Origin: Actinomycetota bacterium | Lineage (GTDB): Bacteria > Actinomycetota > Acidimicrobiia > Acidimicrobiales > AC-14 | Length of the DNA: 35,639 nt | NCBI GenBank assembly: GCA_040754375.1 | Contig: JBFMCT010000035.1 | Location: forward strand, 1 to 35,639 | Direction of reading: 5' to 3' | Shown here: one piece after another, positions 15,786 to 23,857 of the stretch | How positions within the stretch are numbered: position 1 is the stretch's first letter | Layout: every line of letters starts with the position of its first letter | Program-made: the position numbers and the translations under genes | The notes under the pieces: model-generated | Seen by the model: only the letters and a program-made list of their open reading frames with translations | Databases searched by the model: none | Told to the model about the DNA's origin: nothing

Positions 15786-15800
15786 GGGACTTTCGGCCCG
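15786..15800. promoter_or_regulatory. DosR/DevR-like box upstream of the Tad operon
   Basis: GGGACTTTCGGCCCG matches 13 of 15 positions of the core of the mycobacterial DosR motif (GGGACTWWAGTCCCS). It lies about 90 bp before the first small ORF of the Tad operon and about 155 bp from hup. The GC-rich background makes chance similarity possible. Confidence 0.35.
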
Positions 15801-15888
15801 GTCCCAGCCTCCGCCGATTGCCGATCATCGGTACAGGAACAGATGGAGGCCGACCAGAAGGCGGGCCACGACCCACATGGAGAAGGAA

Positions 15889-16074
15889 ATGAAGCGCAGG
15901 GCCCTCGACACCCCCAGCGTCGGCGGCCTCGGCATGGCGGCTCTGCTCCAGTCGGCGCGGCTCTCGGTCGCTGGGCCCGTGCACGCCCTCACCACGCCCA
16001 AGACGCGGGCCTTCGCCCCGCCCACGCCGGTCGCGGCCAACGGCGAGCGCGACCAGGTGCTGGTGTCGGCTTGA
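15889..16074 (+). CDS. Small putative first gene of the Tad operon, 61 aa
   Basis: A short ORF with GGAG 6 bp before ATG 15889 (ATG 15877 is also in frame). Its TGA overlaps the TTG start of tadE (TTGA), which suggests it is translated and coupled. The product (MKRRALDTPSVGGLGMAALL...) has a weakly hydrophobic N-terminal half and an Ala/Pro-rich C-terminus. It lacks the Flp prepilin signature (a Gly-containing cleavage site followed by Glu and a long hydrophobic stretch). I do not recognise it; it may be a leader ORF. Confidence 0.45.
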   Translation: MKRRALDTPSVGGLGMAALLQSARLSVAGPVHALTTPKTRAFAPPTPVAANGERDQVLVSA

Positions 16075-16511
16075 ACGCCACCTCGAGGCAGGACGCGACC
16101 AGGGCCCGCCGAGCTGGGGCCTCGCCCCGCCAGGAAGGGGCGGCGGCGGTCGAGCTGGCCCTGGTCCTGCCCGTCCTCGTCCTGATGCTGATGGCCATCA
16201 TCGAGTTCGGGCAGGCCTACAACGCCAAGATCGAGCTGACTGCGGCCGTGCGCGACGGCGCACGGGCCGCCGCCCTCTCCACCGACAGTGCCTCGGTGAC
16301 AGCCGCAGTCACCGAGGCCGTCCGCCAGGCCGCCCCCGGCTTGGACACCGAAGCCATCGCCGTGAGCGTCCTGACCCCCTGCCCGGCCACGCCCTCGGGG
16401 CCCCAGAACGTGACCGTGGTGGCCACCTACCCGTTCACCTACGACGTCCCCTTCTTCCGGGACGGCACGTGGACGATCACCGCCCGCGGCGTCGTCCGCT
16501 GTGGTGGCTGA
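16071..16511 (+). CDS. tadE: TadE-like pilus assembly pseudopilin
   Basis: A 146-aa protein with the TadE motif: a basic N-terminus, QEGAAAVELALVLPVLVLML as the Glu-containing prepilin-like hydrophobic helix, then MAIIEFGQAYNAKIELTAAVRDGARAAA. The remainder is a small external domain with one Cys pair. TadE/F are minor pseudopilins processed by the prepilin peptidase TadV and needed for Flp pilus assembly. The TTG start overlaps the upstream small ORF stop. Its own TGA overlaps the next ATG (TGATG). Confidence 0.88.
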   Translation: MNATSRQDATRARRAGASPRQEGAAAVELALVLPVLVLMLMAIIEFGQAYNAKIELTAAVRDGARAAALSTDSASVTAAVTEAVRQAAPGLDTEAIAVSVLTPCPATPSGPQNVTVVATYPFTYDVPFFRDGTWTITARGVVRCGG

Positions 16512-17479
16512 TGGCACTCCACCCGGTCCCCCGACGCTCCGAGGACGGCGCCACCCTGGTGCTCGTCGCCGTGCTGGCCGTGACGGTCATGATCATGGCC
16601 GCCTTCGTCATCGACGTCGGCGCCCTGCTCCAGGAGCGGCGCGAGCTCCAGAACGGCGCGGACGCGGCCGCGTTGGCGGTGGCCCAGAGCTGCGCCGCCA
16701 GCACGACGACGGGCGAGTGCGCGACTGACGCCAGCGCCGCCCTGGCGGCCGCGCCCTACGCCGACGGCAACGCCCTGGACGGGGCCGCCACCGTCGACTT
16801 CGCCATGGTCGACCGGGCCAACGGGACGGTCACCGTCCGGACGAGCACCCGTGAGCCGGGCGGCAGCCCGCTCGTACCGTTCAGCTTCGCCCGGGTCATC
16901 GGCCTCACGGGCGAGACGGTGAGGGCGAAAGCTACCGCCCGGTGGGGGCCTCCGGCTTCGGCCACCGTCATCCCGTTGGCCATCTCCCCATGCGAGCTGG
17001 CCGCCGCCGGCTTCGGGACGGCCCGCCGGGTGCTGTTCCACAACACCAACTCCAAGGCGCAGACATGCCCCCTCGGGCCCAACGGGTCCGACGTCGCGGG
17101 CGGGTTCGGGTGGCTGGACGGCGACCCTGGCAGAGGGTGCTCGGTGGCCCTCAGCGCCGGCAACGAGGCCTCGGCCCGGACGGGCGCCTCGGTCCCGGCG
17201 GCGTGCGACCTGGCGGCCCTGCTGGGCAAGACCGTGCTGATCCCGGTCTTCGACCGGATCGTCCCTTCGGGCACCAACGCCCTCTACCGGATCGTCGGGT
17301 TCGGCGCCTTCGTACTGGACGGGTACCGCTTCCCAGGGCGGGCCGGAGGCAGCCCCGTGCCTTGCAGTTCCCCCGACACGTGCGTGTCGGGCACCTTCAC
17401 CCACTTCGTCGACGTCAGTGCCGCCGGCCCCATAGGCGGCGGTGACTTCGGCGTGTCGGTTGTCCGACTCGTGTCATAG
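16511..17479 (+). CDS. TadG-like pilus assembly protein
   Basis: A 322-aa protein starting with a basic segment and DGATLVLVAVLAVTVMIMAA, the hydrophobic helix of the Tad/TadG N-terminal domain. It continues FVIDVGALLQERRELQNGADAAALAVAQ, the typical TadG-like signature. The rest is exported, with several Cys residues that may form disulfides and no recognised adhesion domain. TadG-type proteins are membrane-anchored, external parts of the Flp pilus apparatus. ATG 16511 overlaps the tadE stop by one base. The product is shorter than TadG proteins that carry a VWA domain; in this operon the VWA domain is instead fused to TadB. Confidence 0.82.
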   Translation: MALHPVPRRSEDGATLVLVAVLAVTVMIMAAFVIDVGALLQERRELQNGADAAALAVAQSCAASTTTGECATDASAALAAAPYADGNALDGAATVDFAMVDRANGTVTVRTSTREPGGSPLVPFSFARVIGLTGETVRAKATARWGPPASATVIPLAISPCELAAAGFGTARRVLFHNTNSKAQTCPLGPNGSDVAGGFGWLDGDPGRGCSVALSAGNEASARTGASVPAACDLAALLGKTVLIPVFDRIVPSGTNALYRIVGFGAFVLDGYRFPGRAGGSPVPCSSPDTCVSGTFTHFVDVSAAGPIGGGDFGVSVVRLVS

Positions 17480-17489
17480 GAGAGCCCAT

Positions 17490-18209
17490 ATGAACATCGC
17501 CAGGACCAGAGCAGCAGGGGTCGCCGCAGCGGTGGTGCTGGCCGCCGCCGGCACAGTCCTGCTGGCCACGTACGTGAACGACGCCGAGAAGCGTGCGCTC
17601 CAGGGCACGGAGGTGGCCGACGTGCTCGTTCTCACGGCCCCCGCCCCCAAGGGGACCAGGTCGGAGGAACTCCTCCCCTTGGTGAGGGCCGAGTCGGTAC
17701 CGGTCAAGGTCCGAGCCACCGGCGCGGTAGCCGACCTCGGCTCCCTCGCCGGCAAGGTGGCGGCCGTCGACCTCGTGCCCGGCGAGCAGGTGGTCGCGGC
17801 CCGCTTCGCCGACCCCGCCCAGGTGGCCGCGTCGGCCGTCCCCCCAGGCCTGCAGGAGGTGACGGTGGCCCTGGAGGCGGTGCGAGCCCTCGGGGGGACG
17901 CTGAGGGCGGGCGACACGGTCGGTGTCATCGCCTCGTTCGACGGCACGGCCGAGACGACCCACCTCATCCTCCACAAGGTGCTGGTCACCGACGTGAGGT
18001 CCTCGGACGGCAACGCCCCCAAGGCTGCGGCTACCAGCTCGGAGCCCGCCCTGACGGGAACGGTGCTCGTGACATTGGCCGTCGACGCCCCCTCAGCCGA
18101 GCGAGTGGTCTTCGCGGCCGAGCACGGGAGGCTGTGGCTCTCCCGCCAGCCCCTGGCCGCCAGCGAGTCCGGTACGAAAGTTCAGACCCGAGGAGCTGTG
18201 AACGGATGA
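17490..18209 (+). CDS. cpaB: CpaB/RcpC-like Flp pilus assembly protein
   Basis: A 239-aa protein with an N-terminal signal anchor (GVAAAVVLAAAGTVLLATYV). A SAF-like domain follows (VPVKVRATGAVADLGSLAGKVAAVDLVPGEQVVAARF), then the RcpC domain with VALEAVRALGGTLRAGDTVGVIASF. CpaB acts outside the membrane in Flp pilus assembly; in diderms it helps build the secretin channel, while in monoderm actinobacteria its partner is unclear. TAGGAGAG provides a good ribosome-binding site 5-6 bp before ATG 17490. The stop overlaps the cpaE ATG (ATGA). Confidence 0.88.
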   Translation: MNIARTRAAGVAAAVVLAAAGTVLLATYVNDAEKRALQGTEVADVLVLTAPAPKGTRSEELLPLVRAESVPVKVRATGAVADLGSLAGKVAAVDLVPGEQVVAARFADPAQVAASAVPPGLQEVTVALEAVRALGGTLRAGDTVGVIASFDGTAETTHLILHKVLVTDVRSSDGNAPKAAATSSEPALTGTVLVTLAVDAPSAERVVFAAEHGRLWLSRQPLAASESGTKVQTRGAVNG

Positions 18210-19393
18210 ACCCCGTGATCCTGGTCACCCCCGACGCCGAGTTCGAGGCGTCGGTCAAGCAAGCCTTCGACGGCGAGTACGAGGGCGAGCGCGTATGGGA
18301 CCAGCAACTGGCCCGCATGCACCCCCAGCAGGCGGTCGAGGCCGTCGGAGCGCCGGACTCGGCGGTCGTCGTCCTCGGTCCGGGACTGGCCACCGACGAG
18401 GCCATCGACCTGGCCGCCGCCTTCGACCGGGCCAGGCCCGACGTCTGCACGGTGGTCGTGGCCAAACCCTCCCCCCGGACCTACGAACTGGCCCTGCGGG
18501 CCGGGGCCCGCGACCTCGTCGCCCCCGGTTCGTCCGGGCCCGAACTACGCGAGGTCCTGACCCGGGTGGCCGAGGCGGCTGCCCGCCGTCGCCTGTCGGC
18601 CGCCAGAGTGGCCCCCGAGGTGGGGAAGGGCCGCGTCATCACCGTGCTCGGTTCCAAGGGCGGCTCGGGCAAGACCACCCTCGCCACCAACCTGGCCACC
18701 GGGCTGGGCAAGAGCGCCCCCGGCCGGGTGGTGATCGTCGATCTCGACCTGCAGTTCGGTGACGTCGCCAGCGCCCTGTCCCTGCCCGGCCGTTCGACCA
18801 TGGCCGACGTGGCCCGGGCCAACGGCCGGCTCAGCCCGACCGCCCTCAAGGTGTTCCTCGAGGCCCATCCGGACGGCCTCTACGCCCTCTGTGCCCCGGC
18901 CTTCCCGCCCGAGGCGGACGACGTCAAGCCCTCGACGGTCGGTCACGTCATCGACCTGCTGGCCGGGGAGTTCGCCTACGTGGTGGTCGACACCGCGGCC
19001 GGCCTCGACGAGCACGCCCTCACCGCCGTCGAGCACTCGTCGGACATCGTGCTGGTATGCGCGACCGACGTCCCGAGCGTGCGCAGCATGCGCAAGTCGC
19101 TCGACGCCCTCGACCTGCTGGGCATGACCCAGGCCACCCGCCACATCGTCCTGAACCGGTCCGACGCCCGGGTGGGCCTGGCCAAGCGCGACATCGAACA
19201 GACCCTGGGAATGCCCGTCGACATCTCGGTCCCGTCGTCTCGCACCGTCCCCATCTCGATCAACCAGGGTTCCCCGGTGATCACCTCCGACCCCCGGTCC
19301 CCGGCGGCGCGTGCCCTGAGCCAGCTCGTCTACCGGTTCCTGGTCGTGAGCCCGGCACGCCGCAACGGCCAGAGCCAGAGGAGGGAGCCGTGA
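18206..19393 (+). CDS. cpaE: CpaE/TadZ pilus localisation ATPase
   Basis: A 395-aa protein with an N-terminal receiver-like domain (1-125) lacking a clear phosphoacceptor pocket, then a ParA/MinD-type ATPase. The deviant Walker A motif is GSKGGSGKTT (149-158), and VIVDLDLQFGD and YVVVDTAAGLDE match the A' and Walker B regions. TadZ/CpaE proteins localise the Tad machine to a cell pole or focus. AGGAG precedes ATG 18206, which overlaps the cpaB stop. The stop overlaps the GTG of tadA (GTGA). Confidence 0.92.
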   Translation: MNPVILVTPDAEFEASVKQAFDGEYEGERVWDQQLARMHPQQAVEAVGAPDSAVVVLGPGLATDEAIDLAAAFDRARPDVCTVVVAKPSPRTYELALRAGARDLVAPGSSGPELREVLTRVAEAAARRRLSAARVAPEVGKGRVITVLGSKGGSGKTTLATNLATGLGKSAPGRVVIVDLDLQFGDVASALSLPGRSTMADVARANGRLSPTALKVFLEAHPDGLYALCAPAFPPEADDVKPSTVGHVIDLLAGEFAYVVVDTAAGLDEHALTAVEHSSDIVLVCATDVPSVRSMRKSLDALDLLGMTQATRHIVLNRSDARVGLAKRDIEQTLGMPVDISVPSSRTVPISINQGSPVITSDPRSPAARALSQLVYRFLVVSPARRNGQSQRREP

Positions 19394-20808
19394 ACCTCGG
19401 CCAGCGAGTACGCAGCACCGCCGCGGGGGTGCCGGTCCCGGGCGGTGAGCCGCCCCGGACGCGGCCAATGAGAGCCCGGAAGGCAGACAGGTCGAAGGAC
19501 CCCCTCGCCGACCTCAAGCAGCGTGCCCAAGAGGAGCTCTACACGCGGCTGGGGGCGCGGCTCTACCAGCCAGGGACCACGACGGAGCAGCTCCGGGAGC
19601 TGGTGGCCACCCAACTGCAGTCCACCCTCGAGTCCGGGCCTGCGCCCCTGACGACGGCCGAGCGCCAGCGGCTGGTCGACGAGATCAGCGAGGACATCCT
19701 CGGCTACGGGCCGGTGCAGCGGTTCCTCGACGACACCGAGGTGACCGAGATCATGGTCAACGGGACCCGGCCCATCTACGTGGAGAGGGCAGGACGGTTG
19801 TACGCCACGGGCTCACGGTTCACCAACGAGGACCACCTCCGCCAGGTCATCGAGCGCATCGTGGGCGCCGTCGGTCGGCGGGTCGACGAGTCGTCGCCCA
19901 TGGTCGACGCCCGGCTCCCCGACGGCTCCCGCGTCAATGCGGTGATCCCGCCCCTGGCCGTCGACGGGCCCTCGCTCACCATCCGCAAGTTCTCCACCCA
20001 GGCCCTCGAGGTGGCCGACCTCATCCGGTTGAGGTCGTGGACCCGCGAGACGGCCGAACTGCTCGCCCTGTGCGTAGTGGGCAAGCTGAACATCCTCGTG
20101 TCGGGGGGGACCGGCACCGGCAAGACGACCCTGCTCAACGTCTTGTCGTCGTTCATCCCCGAGGAGGAGCGCATCATCACCATCGAGGACGCCGTCGAGC
20201 TCCAGCTCCACCAGGACCACGTCGTGCGCCTGGAGAGCCGGCCGGCCAACATCGAGCAGAGGGGCGAGGTGTCGGTCCGCGACCTGGTCCGCAACGCCTT
20301 GCGTATGCGCCCGGACCGCATAGTGGTCGGGGAGGTCAGAGGGGGCGAGGCCCTCGACATGCTCCAGGCCATGAACACCGGCCACGAGGGTTCCCTGTCC
20401 ACCCTGCACGCCAACTCCCCACGCGATGCCCTGTCCCGGCTGGAGACCATGGTCCTCATGGCCGGCATCGAACTGCCGTCGAGGGCCATCCGGGAGCAGG
20501 CGGTGGCCGCCATCGACCTCATCGTCCAGGTCGCCCGGTTCCGCGACGGCAGCCGGCGGGTCACCCACATCACCGAGGTCAACGGCATGGAGGGCCAGGT
20601 GATCAGCCTGCAGGACATCTACCTGTTCGACTACGGAGCGGGCGTAGACGACGAGGGCCGGTTGAGAGGGAGGCTGGAGCCGACCGGCATCCGCCCCGCC
20701 TTCGCCGACCGGCTGGCCGACATCGGCTTGGCCGTCCCCGCCCGCCTGCTCGGCGGCCCGCCCGACCACCTCGTGCCCGTCCCCGGGCCCAACGGGCGCC
20801 GGCGGTGA
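19390..20808 (+). CDS. tadA: TadA/CpaF secretion ATPase
   Basis: A 472-aa type II/IV secretion ATPase. After a basic N-terminal region it has ILGYGPVQRFLDDTEVTEIMVNG, characteristic of CpaF, the Walker A SGGTGTGKTT (238-247), the Asp box IITIEDAVELQL, Walker B RIVVGEVRGGEALDML and the His box EGSLSTLHANSP. It powers assembly, and perhaps retraction, of the Flp pilus from the cytoplasm, acting on TadB/TadC. GTG 19390 is embedded in the cpaE stop. Its own stop overlaps the GTG of the TadB fusion. Confidence 0.95.
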   Translation: MNLGQRVRSTAAGVPVPGGEPPRTRPMRARKADRSKDPLADLKQRAQEELYTRLGARLYQPGTTTEQLRELVATQLQSTLESGPAPLTTAERQRLVDEISEDILGYGPVQRFLDDTEVTEIMVNGTRPIYVERAGRLYATGSRFTNEDHLRQVIERIVGAVGRRVDESSPMVDARLPDGSRVNAVIPPLAVDGPSLTIRKFSTQALEVADLIRLRSWTRETAELLALCVVGKLNILVSGGTGTGKTTLLNVLSSFIPEEERIITIEDAVELQLHQDHVVRLESRPANIEQRGEVSVRDLVRNALRMRPDRIVVGEVRGGEALDMLQAMNTGHEGSLSTLHANSPRDALSRLETMVLMAGIELPSRAIREQAVAAIDLIVQVARFRDGSRRVTHITEVNGMEGQVISLQDIYLFDYGAGVDDEGRLRGRLEPTGIRPAFADRLADIGLAVPARLLGGPPDHLVPVPGPNGRRR

Positions 20809-22787
20809 CCGGCCCGTCCCCCGCCGCCCGGTACTCCCGGCCCATGGCGACCGCGGTAGCCGCCCTTGGTGCTCTGGCCGTGGCGCTGGCCGCCGTCGCG
20901 CCCCTGGGTGCCCAGGTCACGGGCGGGGCCACCGGTGCCACGGGTGCTCCGGCAGGCGAGCTCACGGTCGTGTCGGTGGATGTGTCCGACCAACCCTTGG
21001 TGCGGATAGTGGCCGCGCCGCCCTCGTCACTGGGTGGCCAACCCATCGACGGCTCCTCCTTCCGGGTCGACGAGCAAGGGCACAGCCCGGTCCTCACGGT
21101 TCGCGAGCTCCCGGCCGACGACCTCGAGATCGCCCTTGTCATCGACACCTCGGGCAGCATGACCGGGGCGGCGCTGACGGCCGCCAAGGCCGCAGCCCGC
21201 TCGCTCGTCGGCCAGTTGCCGCCGACGGCCCCTGTGACCGTCATCGGCTTCGGGGCCGCTCCGAAGTTGCTGAGTGCCCGGACCACCGACCGGGGCGCCA
21301 CCGCCGCGGCCATCGAAGCCCTCGAGGCGGGAGGCCAGACGGCCTTGTACGACGCCGTGGCGCTCGCGCTCACGGTCCTAACCGGTCCGCCACCAGGTGT
21401 ACCGCAGACCGGTGCCGGGCCGCAGGCGCGTCGATCGGTGGTCCTGCTCTCGGACGGCGGGGACACCGGCAGCGCGGCCCTGCTCGACGACGTCGCCCGG
21501 GCCCTGGCGGCCGCCGCGGTTCCCGTCTTCGCCGTCGAGCTGGCCACGGCCGAGGGCCGCAGCCAGCCGCTGGCCGATCTGGCGTCCGCCACCGGTGGCC
21601 GGGTGGCGCCCGCCAGCGACCCGGCCTCGCTGCAAGGCGTCTTCGACGGGATCGTCCGCCAGCTCGTCCGCCAGTTCGAGATCACGTGGACCACGACCGC
21701 CCGCGGCAGTGTCGAGGTGGCCGTCACACTGCAGACGCCCGGTGGCCGAGCCGACGGCCGTGCCCGGCTGGCGTTGGAGGGCGCCGCTCCGGCTACAGTG
21801 GCCGGGCCGGCTGATCGGCCCCAGCCCACCGTTGCCGTACCCGGGAGCAGCCGGTCGTGGGCGTTGACCGCCGGCCTGGGGCTCGTGGCCGCCGCCTTGC
21901 TGGCAGCCTCGGTCCCCATGCTCGCCCTCCACACTCCAAGGTCGAGGGCTCTGGGCGGGGGCCGGAGGGCATCGGCTGGTCGCGCTGTCAGCGGGTTCGC
22001 TGACTGGGGCCGCTCGGTGGCCGACAGAGCCCTCTCGGGCGCCAGCCGGGGGCCGGCCCTGCACGCTGCCCTCGAGCGGGCCGGGCTCGACCTGCGCCCC
22101 TCGGAACTGGTCCTGATGACAGGAGCGGCGGGCACAGTGCTGGGCTTGGGAGGCGCGTTGTTCTCCTCGCCCGCCGCCGGCCTGGCCGGTGCGGTCGCCG
22201 CCCCCGTGGCCGCCTGGGGGGCCCTAAGGGTGCTGGCCTACCGGCGAAGGGAGCAGTTCGTAGCCCAGCTGGGGGACACGTTGCAGACCCTGTCGGGGGC
22301 TCTCAGGGCGGGCTACGGGCTCAACCAGGCCCTCGACGTCGTCGCTCGCGAGGCCGAAGCGCCCACTGCTTCTGAGTTCCGCCGGGTGGTCATCGAAACC
22401 CGCCTCGGGCGGGAACAAGGGGAGGCCATGGAGGCGATGGCCGCGAGGACAGGTTCAGAGGACCTCCGCTGGGTCGTGCAGGCCTTCGAGATCCATCGTG
22501 GAGTGGGCGGGGACCTGGCCGAGGTGCTCGACAACGTGGCCGGGACGATCCGGGAGCGCAACCGGGTCCGGCGCCAGGTTCGTACCCTCTCCGCCGAGGG
22601 TCGCCTCTCGGCCATCGTCTTGTTCCTCCTGCCCGTCGGGCTGGCCCTGGCCATGCGCGCACTGGAGCCGACCTACCTGGGCGAGCTCACCGGTAGCGGT
22701 CAGGGCCTGGCCATGCTGGGCGTCGCCGGCGGGCTGCTTCTCGTCGGCGGCGTTTGGCTCCACCGGATCGTGAAACCGGACTTCTAG
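20805..22787 (+). CDS. tadB: Von Willebrand A domain fused to TadB platform protein
   Basis: A 660-aa fusion. Residues 14-36 form a signal peptide or anchor (MATAVAALGALAVALAAVAP). A VWA domain (about 100-290) has an intact MIDAS motif DTSGS (Asp114), the later conserved Thr in GGQTALYDAV and LLSDGGDTG. A membrane helix (about 347-370) leads to the type II secretion F domain of TadB (about 400-655), with FVAQLGDTLQTLSGALRAGYGLNQAL and three C-terminal membrane helices. TadB is normally about 300 aa and lacks VWA. The predicted topology puts the VWA domain outside the cell. The reading frame is uninterrupted and overlaps tadA by 4 bp, so this is not an assembly artefact of neighbouring genes. 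Confidence 0.9.
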   Translation: MTGPSPAARYSRPMATAVAALGALAVALAAVAPLGAQVTGGATGATGAPAGELTVVSVDVSDQPLVRIVAAPPSSLGGQPIDGSSFRVDEQGHSPVLTVRELPADDLEIALVIDTSGSMTGAALTAAKAAARSLVGQLPPTAPVTVIGFGAAPKLLSARTTDRGATAAAIEALEAGGQTALYDAVALALTVLTGPPPGVPQTGAGPQARRSVVLLSDGGDTGSAALLDDVARALAAAAVPVFAVELATAEGRSQPLADLASATGGRVAPASDPASLQGVFDGIVRQLVRQFEITWTTTARGSVEVAVTLQTPGGRADGRARLALEGAAPATVAGPADRPQPTVAVPGSSRSWALTAGLGLVAAALLAASVPMLALHTPRSRALGGGRRASAGRAVSGFADWGRSVADRALSGASRGPALHAALERAGLDLRPSELVLMTGAAGTVLGLGGALFSSPAAGLAGAVAAPVAAWGALRVLAYRRREQFVAQLGDTLQTLSGALRAGYGLNQALDVVAREAEAPTASEFRRVVIETRLGREQGEAMEAMAARTGSEDLRWVVQAFEIHRGVGGDLAEVLDNVAGTIRERNRVRRQVRTLSAEGRLSAIVLFLLPVGLALAMRALEPTYLGELTGSGQGLAMLGVAGGLLLVGGVWLHRIVKPDF

Positions 22788-22797
22788 GAGGATGGCT

Positions 22798-23706
22798 GTG
22801 TCGCTCGTAGTCGTACTCGGGTCGCTGGCCATCGTCTCGTCGGTGCCCCTGGCCCTCCTGGCTCTTTCGTCGGGACGGGCCCGGGAACGCCGGGCCAGCA
22901 CCAACTTGGCATCGGGCCTGGCCGTGCGCCGGGACATGAGGGCCATGGTGCTGGCCCGGCCGGTGCGCGACCGCGCCGTCGTACCCGTCTTGAAGGCGCT
23001 CGCCAACCGCAGCCGACGGCTCACGCCCGCGGGGGTCCTGGCCGCCATGGAACACCGCCTCCGCCTGGCCGGGCGCCCGGTCACCCCCGAGCAGTTCCTG
23101 GTGGTGAAGCTGGCGGTGAGCGTGGTGGCCGTCGCCGGGGGAGTGGCGTGGGCCGCCGCCCAAGGCACGGCCCAGGCGTTCGTGGTCGTCCCGGCCGCCC
23201 TGGTGGCCGGTGCCCTCCTGCCTGACTACGCCCTGGCCCGCCGCGCCAGGCAGCGCCAGGGCCGCATCCGCAACGCCCTACCCGACACGCTCGACCAACT
23301 GACGATATGCGTCGAAGCAGGTCTGGGGTTCGACGCCGCCCTGGCCAAGGTCGCATCCACCGGTCACGGGCCGCTCAGCGAAGAGTTGCGCCGAGCCCTT
23401 CAGGACGTGCAGCTCGGAGCGTCGCGCAAGGAGGCGCTACGGCGGCTGACCGAGGACACCGACGTGGCCGAGCTCCGCCAGTTCGCCCATGCCGTCTCTC
23501 AGGCCGAGAGCTACGGGGTGCCCATTGCCGCCGTTCTCCGGGCGCAGTCCGTCGAGCAACGGGACAAGCGGTCGTCGCGGGCCGAGGAGCGTGCCCAGAA
23601 GATGCCCGTGAAGCTGGTGTTCCCGCTCGTCTTCTGCATCCTGCCGTCACTCTTCGTGGTCGTCCTGGGCCCTGCGCTGCTGCGCATCACCCGTGGTCTC
23701 GGTTGA
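22798..23706 (+). CDS. tadC: TadC platform protein
   Basis: A 302-aa protein with a type II secretion F domain, an N-terminal membrane helix (SLVVVLGSLAIVSSVPLALLAL), a central helix pair (VVKLAVSVVAVAGGVAW, FVVVPAALVAGALLPDY) and a C-terminal helix (VFPLVFCILPSLFVVVLGPAL). The segment NALPDTLDQLTICVEAGLGFDAAL is the TadC signature. It pairs with TadB as the inner-membrane platform. The AGGAGG at 22786-22791 abuts ATG 22792 but is 6 bp from GTG 22798, so I chose the GTG. It is the last gene of the Tad operon. Confidence 0.92.
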   Translation: MSLVVVLGSLAIVSSVPLALLALSSGRARERRASTNLASGLAVRRDMRAMVLARPVRDRAVVPVLKALANRSRRLTPAGVLAAMEHRLRLAGRPVTPEQFLVVKLAVSVVAVAGGVAWAAAQGTAQAFVVVPAALVAGALLPDYALARRARQRQGRIRNALPDTLDQLTICVEAGLGFDAALAKVASTGHGPLSEELRRALQDVQLGASRKEALRRLTEDTDVAELRQFAHAVSQAESYGVPIAAVLRAQSVEQRDKRSSRAEERAQKMPVKLVFPLVFCILPSLFVVVLGPALLRITRGLG

Positions 23707-23857
23707 CGTCACCCGGCCACCGCCCCGCCACCGGTCCCTGGGTACCATTGCGGGTTGTGACGAAGGACTGTCGCGGCTGGGCGGGCTGACCCCACGAGCC
23801 CATGTGCACGCCTCGTCAGGCCCATCGGGTGGCCTTCCCTGAGTGGCCCCGCGCCCA

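Noticed and set aside
15800-15830. Sigma-28/WhiG-type promoter (GCCGATTG, GCCGATCA)
   Set aside because: Two partial -10 matches (6/8) exist, but no TAAA -35 element lies about 15 bp upstream of either.
15780-15845. c-di-GMP-I (GEMM) riboswitch upstream of the Tad operon
   Set aside because: The setting is attractive and AGCCTCCG is present, but the GEMM core (GCAAACC, GNRA receptor, ACGCAAAGCC) is not, so I do not call it.
15889-16074. Flp prepilin identity for the small ORF before tadE
   Set aside because: It lacks the Gly/Glu prepilin cleavage signature and the long uninterrupted hydrophobic helix of Flp pilins.
23703-23748. Promoter for the hybrid kinase (TTGACG and TACCAT)
   Set aside because: Both hexamers look plausible, but they are 34 bp apart, too far for a sigma-70-type promoter.
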